A DNA stretch of 64,000 nt from Ischnura elegans (GCF_921293095.1 NC_060251.1:41521644-41585643), one strand, 5' to 3'. Positions 23,779 to 36,708 are shown, numbered from the stretch's first letter. Program-made: numbers and translations. The notes: generated by a model from the letters alone, not told the origin.

Positions 23779-25786
23779 GGCTGCTATTCTGGATGGAATA
23801 GCATTATGCTATTCTCCGATATTGCAACCGATGTTGCTATAATATAGCGTATTGCAACGCCTATGCTATTTGGTATTCAGAACGGTTGCAATTCGTGTTT
23901 TTACTACACCGGAAGACGTAATTCTCAGAATAGCATAGGCCCGTAGCAATTCACTATTCTGAACGGCGAATTGCAACCGGTAGGCTTGCTATAATATTAC
24001 GCGGTCTTCGATGCCGAGCTATTCGGTATTGCAACCCTGAAAACGTGCGCATTGCGATGTCGGATTGTTTTTCTGAGGTTAAAGTAACATAATCAGTATT
24101 GAAAAATGGAATAATAGCCAAAAATAAAATGATATCTGCTTTATTTTAATTAAATAATAGTAGCATAAGTGATGAATATTTAACTAGTTAAGTGAATTGG
24201 TTAGAAATTAACATTCGAGCTTAATATATGAATCTCAAGCTTGCTTCATCGACAGTACGAAAACAATAACAATTAATGCAAAGAATTACTACGATTAGCC
24301 CAAATTTTCCGTGTTTTATTCATATGTACAACTCATAATTTTATTTCATCACTTGACTTGCTACTAAAAATATCCTCAATGTAGGCTATGAGGTCTATTC
24401 TTGAAAAATTTCAAGCTTGTGTTAACACACTAACTCGCCAAATATAATAATTGTTATAGCTTTCAATGAAAACCATATATTACCATAATAATACCATATA
24501 CTTTGATCAGCCGTTCATTTCCTCAGTTTTACAGTATATACAAATACATATAACGCGTCGAAATTATTTTCCCCACTATTCGCTACCTTCTACAATTAAA
24601 ACTTAAAATTTACTAAATTATAACAGGGGCAGTCGACTTGAATTACTTGCTTGACAACAAAGGATTTCTCCGAACACCAATAAAGTTTCCGAACAAATAT
24701 GATTCACCACAAACGTTTAATGGAATATTCATGTACATCATAAACGCAATACATATCATGTGGAATTCAATACAAATTGTTTCCTCTATAGGCAAGCAAG
24801 TTATTCACACAATTAATTTTCAGTATATCGGCACAGTTCAGGGTCTATAAAAAATTTCAGTTACACATTAAAATCAGCTGATACGAAAACAATCATAACT
24901 GACACAACAGCACTTTCCACACGATTCACTATCGCTAGATTCACTTTTTCACAGCTGTTCCATCATCCTCAAATTCACCATCACCTCCCTCTGCTTTTTC
25001 CAAATCTGCAGCTGAAATATCGATACTATTCCATCGTAATACATGAAAGCACAGCTGTGACGTTTCCACCTACTTCAGTTCCTAAAAGAGATTGAACACT
25101 GAAATTAGGGAGTCATATAATATAAAGTTAGTATTAAAAACGAAAGCTCCTAGTCCATACAGTAAAGCTATATCGTCACGATCAAAGCAATAAAAGTTGG
25201 TACATATTTATTTTGACATGCAACGAACAGACAGACTTCGAAGCCTAAGACAATTACGAAGAAAATCAAACATATTTAGGTTTCAATGATTATTTCGCAT
25301 AACATATATCTCACGATAAAGGACCGATCGGATATAGGTAAATGATTCAATATTTATGCCCGATAAATCATCATTATAACAGTAAAATTATGACCTAACC
25401 CACCTGTCTGAAGCCATTGTGATATTATCAAAACAACAACAATCAGCTGATTTCCTAAACGAGATTTTCAAAGCGTATTATATAAATCCACGGTTTAATA
25501 TAATTTTTAAATGCAAATGAAGCAATTATTTGAAATTGCAAGTCAATATTCCATAAAATACAGAAAAATATATAAAATATCTTCTCCCCCATTGGTTGCG
25601 CAAACTGTTCAGAAAGTTTTTCATACGGGAAGGGGCGGAGCTTCCAAATAGCTCGCGCAAGGAATAGCATGATGCTATTCCGAACAAAATTATTACTACA
25701 CGTCATTCAGAATACGGGGTCGTTGCAATAATGACCCGCAGAATAGCATATGCTATTTTTTGCAACGCTTATCCAGAATAGCAGCC
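23779..25786. mobile_element. PIF/Harbinger-like non-autonomous element, copy 1, 2008 bp
   Basis: The termini GGCTGCTATTCTGGAT are inverted at the two ends. It is flanked by TTA (23776-23778 and 25787-25789). A 3-bp TTA target and GG-starting ends are typical of PIF/Harbinger. The longest frame is only 83 codons and shows no DDE transposase or Myb-like domain, so it is non-autonomous. Palindromes of the type GAATAGCAT-ATGCTATTC lie near both ends (23796-23814, 25661-25681, 25741-25757), probably protein-binding sites (inference). Confidence 0.85.
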
Positions 25787-25789
25787 TTA

Positions 25790-27798
25790 GGCTGCTATTC
25801 TGGATGGAATAGCATTATGCTATTCTCCGATATTGCAACCGATGTTGCTATAATATAGCGTATTGCAACGCCTATGCTATTTGGTATTCAGAACGGTTGC
25901 AATTCGTGTTTTTACTACACCGGAAGACGTAATTCTTAGAATAGCATAGGCCCGTAGCAATTCACTATTCTGAACGGCGAATTGCAACCGGTAGGCTTGC
26001 TATAATATTACGCGGTCTTCGATGCCGAGCTATTCGGTATTGCAACCCTGAAAACGTGCGCATTGCGATGTCGCATTGTTTTTCTGAGGTTAAAGTAACA
26101 TAATCAAGCATTGAAAAATGGAATAATAGCCAAAAATAAAATGTTATCTGCTTTATTTTAATTAAATAATAGTAGCATAAGTGATGAATATTTAACTAGT
26201 TAAGTGAATTGGTTAGAAATTAACATTCGAGCTTAATATATGAATCTCAAGCTTGCTTCATCGACAGTACGAAAACAATAACAATTAATGCAAAGAATTA
26301 CTACGATTAGCCCAAATTTTCCGTGTTTTATTCATATGTACAACTCATAATTTTATTTCATCACTTGACTTGCTACTAAAAATATCCTCAATGTAGGCTA
26401 TGAGGTCTATTCTTGAAAAATTTCAAGCTTGTGTTAACACACTAACTCGCCAAATATAATAATTGTTATAGCTTTCAATGAAAACCATATATTACCATAA
26501 TAATACCATATACTTTGATCAGCCGTTCATTTCCTCAGTTTTACAGTATATACAAATACATATAACGCGTCGAAATTATTTTCCCCACTATTCGCTACCT
26601 TCTACAATTAAAACTTAAAATTTACTAAATTATAACAGGGGCAGTCGACTTGAATTACTTGCTTGACAACAAAGGATTTCTCCGAACACCAATAAAGTTT
26701 CCGAACAAATATGATTCACCACAAACGTTTAATGGAATATTCATGTACATCATAAACGCAATACATATCATGTGGAATTCAATACAAATTGTTTCCTCTA
26801 TAGGCAAGCAAGTTATTCACACAATTAATTTTCAGTATATCGGCACAGTTCAGGGTCTATAAAAAATTTCAGTTACACATTAAAATCAGCTGATACGAAA
26901 ACAATCATAACTGACACAACAGCACTTTCCACACGATTCACTATCGCTAGATTCACTTTTTCACAGCTGTTCCATCATCCTCAAATTCACCATCACCTCC
27001 CTCTGCTTTTTCCAAATCTGCAGCTGAAATATCGATACTATTCCATCGTAATACATGAAAGCACAGCTGTGACGTTTCCACCTACTTCAGTTCCTAAAAG
27101 AGATTGAACACTGAAATTAGGGAGTCATATAATATAAAGTTAGTATTAAAAACGAAAGCTCCTAGTCCATACAGTAAAGCTATATCGTCACGATCAAAGC
27201 AATAAAAGTTGGTACATATTTATTTTGACATGCAACGAACAGACAGACTTCGAAGCCTAAGACAATTACGAAGAAAATCAAACATATTTAGGTTTCAATG
27301 ATTATTTCGCATAACATATATCTCACGATAAAGGACCGATCGGATATAGGTAAATGATTCAATATTTATGCCCGATAAATCATCATTATAACAGTAAAAT
27401 TATGACCTAACCCACCTGTCTGAAGCCATTGTGATATTATCAAAACAACAACAATCAGCTGATTTCCTAAACGAGATTTTCAAAGCGTATTATATAAATC
27501 CACGGTTTAATATAATTTTTAAATGCAAATGAAGCAATTATTTGAAATTGCAAGTCAATATTCCATAAAATACAGAAAAATATATAAAATATCTTCTCCC
27601 CCATTGGTTGCGCAAACTGTTCAGAAAGTTTTTCATACGGGAAGGGGCGGAGCTTCCAAATAGCTCGCGCAAGGAATAGCATGATGCTATTCCGAACAAA
27701 ATTATTACTACACGTCATTCAGAATACGGGGTCGTTGCAATAATGACCCGCAGAATAGCATATGCTATTTTTTGCAACGCTTATCCAGAATAGCAGCC
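25790..27798. mobile_element. PIF/Harbinger-like element, copy 2, 2009 bp
   Basis: Head-to-tail with copy 1 and separated from it by a single TTA (25787-25789). The sequence is almost identical to copy 1; the few differences include the region near 26072 and 26105. It ends at a single TTA (27799-27801). Confidence 0.9.
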
Positions 27799-27801
27799 TT
27801 A

Positions 27802-29805
27802 GGCTGCTATTCTGGATGGAATAGCATTATGCTATTCTCCGATATTGCAACCGATGTTGCTATAATATAGCGTATTGCAACGCCTATGCTATTTGGTATT
27901 CAGAACGGTTGCAATTCGTGTTTTTACTACACCGGAAGACGTAATTCTCAGAATAGCATAGGCCCGTAGCAATTCACTATTCTGAACGGCGAATTGCAAC
28001 CGGTAGGCTTGCTATAATATTACGCGGTCTTCGATGCCGAGCTATTCGGTATTGCAACCCTGAAAACGTGCGCATTGCGATGTCGAATTGTTTTTCTGAG
28101 GTTAAAGTAACATAATCAAGCATTGAAAAATGGAATAATAGCCAAAAATAAAATGTTATCTGCTTTATTTTAATTAAATAATAGTAGCATAAGTGATGAA
28201 TATTTAACTAGTTAAGTGAATTGGTTAGAAATTAACATTCGAGCTTAATATATGAATCTCAAGCTTGCTTCATCGACAGTACGAAAACAATAACAATTAA
28301 TGCAAAGAATTACTACGATTAGCCCAAATTTTCCGTGTTTTATTCATATGTACAACTCATAATTTTATTTCATCACTTGACTTGCTACTAAAAATATCCT
28401 CAATGTAGGCTATGAGGTCTATTCTTGAAAAATTTCAAGCTTGTGTTAACACACTAACTCGCCAAATATAATAATAGTTATAGCTTTCAATGAAAACCAT
28501 ATATTACCATATACTTTGATCAGCCGTTCATTTCCTCAATTGGACAGTATATACAAATACATGCAACGAGTCGAAATTATTTTCCCCACTATTCGCTACC
28601 TTCTAAAATTAAAACTTAAAATTTACAAACTTATAGCACGGGCAGTCGACTTGAATTACTTGCTTGACAACAAAGGATTTCTCCGAACACCAATAAAGTT
28701 TCCGAACAAATATGATTCGCCACAAACGTTTAATGGAATATCCATGTACATCATTAATGCAATATATATCATGTGGAATTCAATACAAATTGTTTCCTCT
28801 ATAGGCAAGTAAGTTATTCACACAATTAATTTTCAGTATATCGGCACAGTTCAGGGTCTATCAAAAATTTCAGTGAGCATATTAAAATCAGCTGATACGA
28901 AAACAATAATAAGTGACACAACAGCACTTTCCACACGATTCACTATTGTTAGATTCACTTTTTCACAGTGGTTCCATCCATCCTCAAATTCACCATCACA
29001 TCCCCCTGCTTTTTCCAAATCTGCAGCTGAAATATCAATACTATTCCATCATATAATTACATGAAAGCGCTGCGGTGACGTTGCCACCTACTTCATTTCC
29101 TAAACAGAGAATGAATACTGAAATTAGGGAGTCATATAATATAAAGCTAGTATTAGAAACGAAAGCTTCTAGTTCATACAGTAAAGCTATATCGTCACGA
29201 TCAAAGCAATAAAAGTTGGTACATATTTATTTTGACATGCAACGAACAGACAGACTTCGAAGCCTAAGACAATTACGAAGAAAATCAAACATATTTAGGT
29301 TTCAATGATTATTTCGCATAACATATATCTCACGATAAAGGACCGATCGGATATAGGTAAATGATTCAATATTTATGCCCGATAAATCATCATTATAACA
29401 GTAAAATTATGACCTAACCCACCTGTCTGAAGCCATTGTGATATTATCAAAACAACAACAATCAGCTGATTTCCTAAACGAGATTTTCAAAGCGTATTAT
29501 ATAAATCCACGGTTTAATATAATTTTTAAATGCAAATGAAGCAATTATTTGTAATTGCAAGTCAATATTCCATAAAATACAGAAAAATATATAAAATATC
29601 TTCTCCCCCATTGGTTGCGCAAACTGTTCAGAAAGTTTTTCATACGGGAAGGGGCGGAGCTTCCAAATAGCTCGCGCAAGAAATAGCATGCTGCTATTCC
29701 GAACAAAATTATTACTACGCTTCATTCTGAATACGGGGTCGTTGCAATAATGACCCGCAGAATAGCATATGCTATTTTTTGCAACGCTTATCCAGAATAG
29801 CAGCC
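27802..29805. mobile_element. PIF/Harbinger-like element, copy 3, 2004 bp, mosaic
   Basis: Same orientation as copies 1 and 2; right flank TTA 29806-29808. Its left third matches copies 1 and 2, while from about 28515 to 29180 it carries variants shared with copy 4 (for example TTGGACAGTATATAC and CAGTGAGCATATT). The open frame here is 98 codons, longer than in copies 1 and 2, with no known domain. Confidence 0.9.
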
Positions 29806-29808
29806 TTA

Positions 29809-31690
29809 AACTTGCATAATAGGTTTAGTTAAGTTTTCGGTATAGAATCTAACAGTGATTCCCATCCGAGTTGTTCTAAGAGGTCAGTAACACTAACAAG
29901 ACTATCCTAACGACTCTTCACGTACCTTGCAGCCTATCTCTGTACGTTAACTCTATTCCTATTTCATGAGGATCCCTAATGCTGGTAGCGTATTCCAAAT
30001 AGGCTCTAAAGAGGGAGAAGTAGCTAATACCTCTCACTTTGCCCTCGCACTTTCCTGGTATTCTTTTAGCAGAACGCAATTTACGGTTAACTTGACCTGT
30101 TATTTTCCAAATGAATTCAATCCACGACTGATAATTATTGAGTCGAACTTTGAGATATTTTACGGATTCTACAGTACCTCACTGAGCACCCTGAATGAAA
30201 TAGCTCTGTTGTGGGGAATTGTTTTTTTTCCAAAAATTCACTACTACGCATATTTTAAAATTTAACTCTAGCTGCCAAGCATCGCACCATGCTCGGATTG
30301 CATTAAGGTCGTTCGTTAGTTCATCCCTATCTTTACTGCTACGAATTTCCCTGTGAACTACAGCGTCATTTGAAAATAATCGAAGGTTATTGCCTACTAT
30401 TTCACCAATATCGTTGATATAGAGAAGGAAGAGGAGTGGGCCTATGGCACTACCCTGAGGGAAGCCAGAAGTGACGCTAACCTCGTTGGAGACTGCGTCG
30501 TCTAATACTACTCTTCGAACGCGATCGCTCAAAAGTTCTCTTATCCAGGAACTGACTTTATCATCTAGGGCGTAAAATTTCAGTGTTATAAATAACTTTC
30601 TGCGGGGCACTTTATCCAATACTTTTTTAAAATCAAGAAAAAATCGCGTCGACTGGAATGTTGTCCTCTTCGGAGACTAAAATATCGTGGGAGAAAAGCG
30701 GTAACTGGGTTGCGCCAGATCTACTTTTACTGAATCCGTATTGATTTCTAGTTAACAAGTTTTTCGTTTCAAGGTGTCCCATTACTGAGCTAACTACAAT
30801 GTGTTAAAAATTTGCATGAGATGGATGTTAAAGATATCGGTTCGTAATTAGATGGCTGTTCCTTATGCCCACTTTTGAAAATGGACGCTACATTGGCAAT
30901 TCTCCAGTCATTAGTCTCTTGGTGTTCCTTGATTTTCTGCACATTATAGGGCAATTTCTGTGACTAGTTCTTTTTATACTCGGGAAGGGATTTTGTCTGG
31001 ACCAGGTGACTTATTTGGACTGAGCAATTTCAATAAATTTTCAATTGTAAAGCACTTATGTCAAGAGGCGGCATCTTTCGTGTGCAGTGATTATTAACCG
31101 CCTCGGATGAGTTCTCAGAAGACTCGATTAACACGCTCTTTAAGTAGGAAGTTAATAAATTGGCTTTTTTCGGAACGGTTTGTTAACACCTCTCCATTAT
31201 CGTTTCTTAGTGTACAAACCGTAGATCTTTTGCCTTGAACTTCCCGAACATAAGACCAAAATGATTTTGGGTCATCCCGTGACTGCCATACAAGTATATT
31301 CCTTTTAAAATTGGTGAATGCATTCCTGAACGCTGCTTTCCTCCTTCGTAACTGCTTTAGGCGAAGTATTTTTTTAAATTATCAACTCGCAATAAGTTGC
31401 GGAGAAATCAGTAAGTACTAACTTTTTTCATTTTAGCATGGCATCCTCTGTCTCCTCCATTATTTTCCCACTTTCGCGTCATGCCATCTCAGTTCGCTAC
31501 CCTCTTTTTCAATTTAATAGGGATAAAACTTTTGATTCCTTAGGTTGCTTGCGAAAGAAAAGCTGTCCTAGTACCATCTAACTATAACTCTATTACTAAT
31601 TCTTGAGACACGGGGAAAGCATTCGTCAGATGACTCTGGAACCCATCAAAATCAGCTCTTTTAAACATGAAAACTTTCCATTCTCGTTAA
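29809..31690 (-). pseudogene. CR1/jockey-like LINE reverse transcriptase, decayed
   Basis: A minus-strand non-LTR retrotransposon ORF2 broken by frameshifts and stops. Visible blocks in order: FDGFQSHLTNAFPVSQE (about 31650), a basic region with AAFRNAFTNF (31330), FWSYVREVQGKRSTV (31240), LSPNKSPGPDKIPSRV (31020), DWRIANVASIFKSG and YEPISLTSISCKFL (30800-30900), then the longest intact block 30179-30619 with SGFPQGSAIGPLLFLLYIND. The expected FADD catalytic box reads FSND, so activity is lost. The end (TDLLEQLGWESLL, about 29870) continues across the triple array at 23778. The right end stops at the repeat starting near 31691. Confidence 0.8.
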
Positions 31691-31895
31691 GGCCTGGTTA
31701 CACGGTACATGAGATTGTACAAGAAAATGTGAGAATGTCTGAATCTCAGAATGAACGCGAAAATGCACCGTGTAACCACGTAAAATGTAAGAATGTATGA
31801 ATTTCTTAACGCCTGCTCTAATTTCGTTCAGACAATCATACAATTTGAACTCAGAGTCACCTGGTGGCAGACTACGAAAACGACACATTCATTTC
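31691..31895. repeat. GGCCTGGTTACACGG repeat, copy 1
   Basis: About 205 bp shared with 41978-42180. The first 95 bases form a stem: GGTTACACGGT pairs with ACCGTGTAACC. Ends with CGACACATT. It abuts the LINE. Confidence 0.75.
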
Positions 31896-31899
31896 ATCT

Positions 31900-32500
31900 G
31901 GCTAATAGTAGGGCAGATCGGAAAAATCGATTTTTTTCAAATCCATTCGGCCCAGTGAAAAAAAGTTGTGGGAACGATCAAAAATATAGTATTTTATGGT
32001 CATTTCCTATAGATTTTGCCGAGTTACTGCCCTTGTGAGCAAAAATTTCATGCATTATTACGTATCTGCCACTATTTAGCCACAATATGCCTAATTTGAG
32101 TCCGCGAAGAAAATATTCCAACGCCCACGCAGCGTCGCGGATACAAGAGCCGCAGGCCGATCCCCTCCCCTCCCCACTCGCTTCTACCCCTCCCACGCCT
32201 CCAATACAGCAAAATTCATCCCGCGTATGCTGCTAGGAGGTCGTTTATCTTTGATAATATAAATCGGAAGATGGTAGAAGGTAATAAAGGAAGCTTAGTG
32301 AGACGACTTGTCCCTTATTAGGCGCCTCGTCGGGGTTAAACAAATCGATGCTACCAACTTTGAGAGAAGTGATGAAATAGTTTTAGATCCGAGAACGCAG
32401 GAAAGGAGCCTACGGCCCATGAAAAGGCCTCTCGAGTGGCTATAAAGGTGGGCTAACTTCGGATATGCTCCAATTTCGGCTTTGTCCGACAGATGCCCGC
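31900..32500. other. Unassigned stretch
   Basis: Includes a C-rich tract near 32160-32200. No gene recognised. Confidence 0.35.
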
Positions 32501-32503
32501 GTC

Positions 32504-32780
32504 GTGAAAAAAAAATTAAAATATAGGATAGTTTTAAAAACGCAATTTCAACTGTTACTGTATTGTTAAGTCCGTGCTAGACAAAAAATAATATTATGAA
32601 AAAGGAATAATAATGCAGTAATTTTTATTGTGCAATTGCCTTTGTCACATACTTAGCCGGAGAGTGGTAGGGATTGAAAATGCTCGAGTTTGTAGATGGG
32701 GTATAGAGTTTAATATTTTAAGTGAAGGGCCCCGCACTGAAGGTTCGCCCCTAGCCCCGCACCTGCTAGGGCCTGCTGTG
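32504..32780 (+). mobile_element. Broken copy of the 12172-type hAT element
   Basis: The interior matches 12260-12515 closely (for example TAAGTCCGTGCTAGAC). About 60 bases around 32648-32708 are unlike that copy, and the GC hairpin end is missing. The right end reads CTAGGGCCTGCTG. Confidence 0.8.
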
Positions 32781-33530
32781 TTCGACTCAGTTGTGTAGCA
32801 AAAAAACCGAGGGTCTGTAATAGTCTGTCCAATTCCGGAAGGCGGGTGAGAGATTGGCGAATAAGGCGATAAGGCGAATTGGAACACGGCTAAATTTAAA
32901 AGCAAAATATAATTTTTTGCAACTACTTACAATTAGTGTTACAAAACTAATTGACGTTACTCCGTCGTGTTTCGACTGATTTTTTGAACGAGGGATATCA
33001 TAATAAGGTTTCCCTGAATGCGCGAACTGGACACTCCTGAAGTTTCTTTGAATAAAAAATTGCACGAACTTTGATTTCCTCAACTTGAGGTCATCGACAC
33101 GAATTTCGGAAACGCCTCCCATATTAGTGACTGAAAAAGGAAGGTAACTCAAGTAACTCGAATTATTTACGCTACAGGAACCATAGGTTAAAAATATTGG
33201 CAAAATATGAAGTGATGAAATTCCCTCCATTGAGGTAACGAGTTTTATCGCATTATTTTTTTATTCTTCCCAAGTAATTATTATTCTTCTTTCTATATCT
33301 TGAAACATTTCATCAAGATAAATTATTCTTTTCAATCTAAATGCGGAGTGGCTTCTCAAGTACAATATGAATCTTTTGAAACTGAAAGCGTGATAGAAAG
33401 GAATTATGTGCACAATTTTGTTTAGCCTTGGAGAGCTCCAATAGAATTATTTCTTCTGCTACGAATACTTTATAAGTTACGTCCTTGTCGTTGTTAAAGG
33501 AATCACGTGGAAACTGTTTTCTCTCAATGC
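32781..33530. other. Unassigned stretch with an unassigned minus frame
   Basis: A 147-codon minus-strand frame (32787-33230) shows no family resemblance or domain and is probably chance. Confidence 0.3.
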
Positions 33531-33534
33531 TTAA

Positions 33535-34007
33535 GGCGTTATGGTAGTGACGGCTGGGAGCCGCTCTGGGCGACCGAAGCCGATCGTTTTTTCCCCCTGC
33601 CGGAGTTCACATACCACTCAATTGCGGAACAACTAGAAGAGATAGAGACTTGCGGTTTTCTTTATTGTATTTAGAAGACGTGTATACACATTAAGGAAGG
33701 ACATAAATAGTAATATGTCCTCAGGTGATCGAGAAAATCAAGTTGGACTTTGGTCAATTATAACTTGCCTCCAAGGTAAAACATAAGAATTTTTAAACCG
33801 TCTATCTGTGGCTACACTTTTCTTCCACAACCACCTTGAGACCCACAGTTCTATGTGAATTCGCTTGGCCTAAAATGTCTCTACCCTGGAGTACTGCAGG
33901 CCCAAAACGGAGACAAAGGACGTGATTCGGGCCAATTCGAATTTCTTACTTCCCCTCACCCCGCACCGCCCTCCCAACTACGGCAACGTCGCAGAAAGTG
34001 GAATGGG
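33535..34007 (+). repeat. Left terminal inverted repeat of the 8-kb element
   Basis: 473 bp, starting GGCGTTATGGTAGTGACGG. The match to the right arm stops at GGAATGGG. An overlapping 110-codon frame (33855-34187) only partly uses the repeat and is probably not a gene. Confidence 0.93.
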
Positions 34008-35248
34008 AGCGCTCCCCTTGACCCCTCAAACGAAGGCCCACCTTTCCAGCTCTCCCCAGTCGCAGTCAACGAAGGGAGATTCACTAACGAGTATCAGATT
34101 AGTACTCTTAGCTGGGTTCAAAAGTCGAAGCAGGCTGCTTTAGCAGTAGCACCAAAAAGATTATTCGCGGCTAATTTCAACAGATAAGAGTCTCAAGAGT
34201 GCCAATACGCTTCATATAGAAAAACAAAAGAATTGACAGTTGCGCAGGATAAATAATTTCATCTTTTTCTTAATAAGATAAGTATATGAAATTTTGGCTA
34301 ACCAATGATCCCTCACAAGAAGTAAATTGATAACTAGCAATATGTAATTATATTATTTGCCGTCGTAGATAAATCAACATTTTCCGCTTGCGATACATAC
34401 ACAGCCATCGGCTCCTATTGCGTTCCCAGTTGAACTGCTTCAATATCACTAATATGTTGAATCAAGACCTCAATCGATTCTTACCGTCTTCCCAATGCTT
34501 CTTAGTCACTGACTACCCGTACTAGTCGCGCGTAATACCTAGTTGACTGCTATAGGAGTCAACTTCGACATTTAAACCCAGCTGTGAAGCCATGGAGAGG
34601 GAGAGAAAGAAATTATTTTCGACTTCGCTTCTAGTAGGAAACTTCCAAGTGTCACGGAGTGAAGTCTTGTGCCTCTGAAGTTTCACTTCGTTGGGAGAAT
34701 CGGTAATGGTCAAATCATTAGCCTCTAACCATGCGCTTGTTTAATTGTTGCAGCTTCAGAACTAGCTTCTTCAATTCTTTTCAAAACACAAAATCAAGTC
34801 TTCCATATTAAGTGGAGGAAGTGTTGGATAAAATACTGGGTTTTTTAAAAAACGAAATACAGTGGTTTTGCAATATTGTGATGATTGAATTGATTGCGAG
34901 TGCAGGAGAAGGAATTTTGGACGGTTTAGTTGGACAACCTTGGCATGGGAAGAGAAAATTATCGAGGTGAACGATGAATAGCCTTTTTTTTATAAACAAT
35001 CAAAATATAAAATTACAGTTACAAAAACTGCGCTGACAGCTAGAGTGAAAATAAATAAATAATATAACTTTTGTTACTAATTTTGGAAGTTGAGATACGA
35101 TTAGAAAGAGTAAAGTGAGAAAATAAAGTTGAGAAGAGGAACTTATCAAAAATATTTTCTTACATACTATAGGATAAAACATCTTAAATTAAGGAGCAGA
35201 AACCCAAATGATTAAAAATATTACGACATAAATGGCTGTGTGAAATAT
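34008..35248. other. Interior of the 8-kb element, no gene seen
   Basis: Short minus-strand frames at 34522-35182 have no recognisable family. The stretch follows the polyadenylation signal of the YqaJ gene. Confidence 0.4.
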
Positions 35249-35254
35249 TTTATT
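35249..35254 (-). promoter_or_regulatory. Polyadenylation signal AATAAA of the YqaJ gene
   Basis: A canonical AATAAA on the minus strand, about 20 bases after the TAA stop at 35274-35276. Confidence 0.6.
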
Positions 35255-35273
35255 AAATTACATTTGGGATACA

Positions 35274-35400
35274 TTATATCTTCGCTCCCTTTTCCACTAT
35301 CGCCTTGCTAATATGAGCAGCTTCTCTTATATCTTCAAGGCAAAGCCTTTTGCCGTACCTACGTAGGACTATTTCTGGCAACAAGCATTCCATGAAGAAT
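35274..35400 (-). CDS. YqaJ gene exon 6 (C-terminus)
   Basis: 41 codons and TAA. Encodes FFMECLLPEIVLRRYGKRLC, then EAAHISKAIVEKGAKI. Acceptor TCTGTTATAG. Confidence 0.85.
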
Positions 35401-35476
35401 CTATAACAGAAAATTAGATGTAATTGTGCCAGATTTCAATTCTATTGGATATTCAGTAAAAGTTTAAAAAAATTAC

Positions 35477-35679
35477 TTTGTGAGCTTTGGCTCCACTTCC
35501 TTCATCCACCATTCATTGTTGGGCGAAATTAATTCTAATTCGCGGCTCCAACCTTTCGTGTACACAAAAAAAAGGCATCTGGCCCTTTTAGTCATCCTTA
35601 GCTGACTTTGCACCTGATAAAAATAATTGCGCGTCTCTCTGAGGATATATTTCCTCTCTTTTAGCTGCACATAGGGAAG
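35477..35679 (-). CDS. YqaJ gene exon 5
   Basis: Encodes LPYVQLKERKYILRETRNYF and then YQVQSQLRMTKRARCLFFVY; the Gln-rich helix motif of YqaJ is intact. Donor GTAATT. Confidence 0.87.
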
Positions 35680-35991
35680 CTGTAATGATAATGATTTATG
35701 TAAATAATTTGGGTGAATCTGTTCACTGCATATACTATTTGGTTATATTCAAAACGCTGTGTCGTGTTGTGATATTCGCTCGATAAATTTTGCAGTATCA
35801 ACAGCAGAAAATCAAAATTAAGGGGCCTTCGAAATAAGTTTTCGGTAAGCAAGTAGACTCGCGTTAAAAAAAAAATATGAGTGAAATTACAAATCTATAA
35901 ATGGAAATTAGTTAAATGCATAAATTAGTTAAATTAATAAATGTAAAAAACACATTTCATATATTTAGCTGCATATGCTACTATTTATAAC

Positions 35992-36089
35992 CTTTTTTGC
36001 ATTAAAAGCTTCTTCAAATGTTGGATAGGAGGCAGCGGTGACACCAGGACACTTCACTTCTAACACAATATCGCTTCCAATCAGACCGT
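35992..36089 (-). CDS. YqaJ gene exon 4 (catalytic core)
   Basis: 98 bp. Completes the SPDG motif and carries LEVKCP, the metal-binding Glu and catalytic Lys. Donor GTTATA, acceptor ATTTTCTCTAG. Confidence 0.87.
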
Positions 36090-36183
36090 CTAGAGAAAAT
36101 TAAATGGATAGACTGAGTTTACATTAGGTAAATTGTAATATAAGAGGTTTGTCTGAATGATTTACAGAAAGCATTGATATTAC

Positions 36184-36708
36184 CTGGACTAGCCGAAAGA
36201 TATGGAAACTCCTCATCAACATATAAGCCGCTGGGTTCCACCTTGTACCCCATGCATCGCAAGTGGTCTTTCGCTATCTCCTCCATGTTTCTTCCATTCA
36301 TCATGTCCGGAGTGCATACGGATCCGTATAGAATGGAATGCACAAGCCTTTTACAGGAGGTGTATGGTCGCATATGGCAAACCTCTCCGTGATTGGAAGC
36401 GGACAATCTTTTCCGACGCTCCGTCATCCAAATACTTCCGTCTACTTGAACCGTTGTAGACTTCTGCAGTTTTAATCTATCCTCTGCGGTCATTCTGCTT
36501 AATTGTTCAATGAAATCGCCCTTCATACGTTCCAATAACTCTAATGGCTCTGGCGCATCATCATCCACCATCCGGTAATCTTTATCAGGCCCAGCTCTTT
36601 TTGCTCCTGTTTCCAATTCCTTTTTACTTTGCAGCCCTTGCGCTCTTCGTTCCCTCATTCTCTTGGTCTGCCTCATATTTTTATCCTCAAATGTTTTGGT
36701 GTATTTTC
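36184..36708 (-). CDS. YqaJ gene exon 3
   Basis: A charged region MRQTKRMRERRAQGLQSKK, then the start of the nuclease: TTVQVDGSIWMTERRKRLSA, SNHGEVC and, at the end, FPYLSASP before the split Asp codon. Confidence 0.87.

Noticed and set aside
24638-24850. Frames repeated in the 2-kb elements (70 and 83 codons), conserved between copies
   Set aside because: They are the same because the DNA copies are nearly identical; no known domain, and frames differ in copies 3 and 4.
32787-33230. 147-codon minus-strand open frame
   Set aside because: No domain or family resemblance, no splice context, surrounded by transposon sequence; length is possible by chance.
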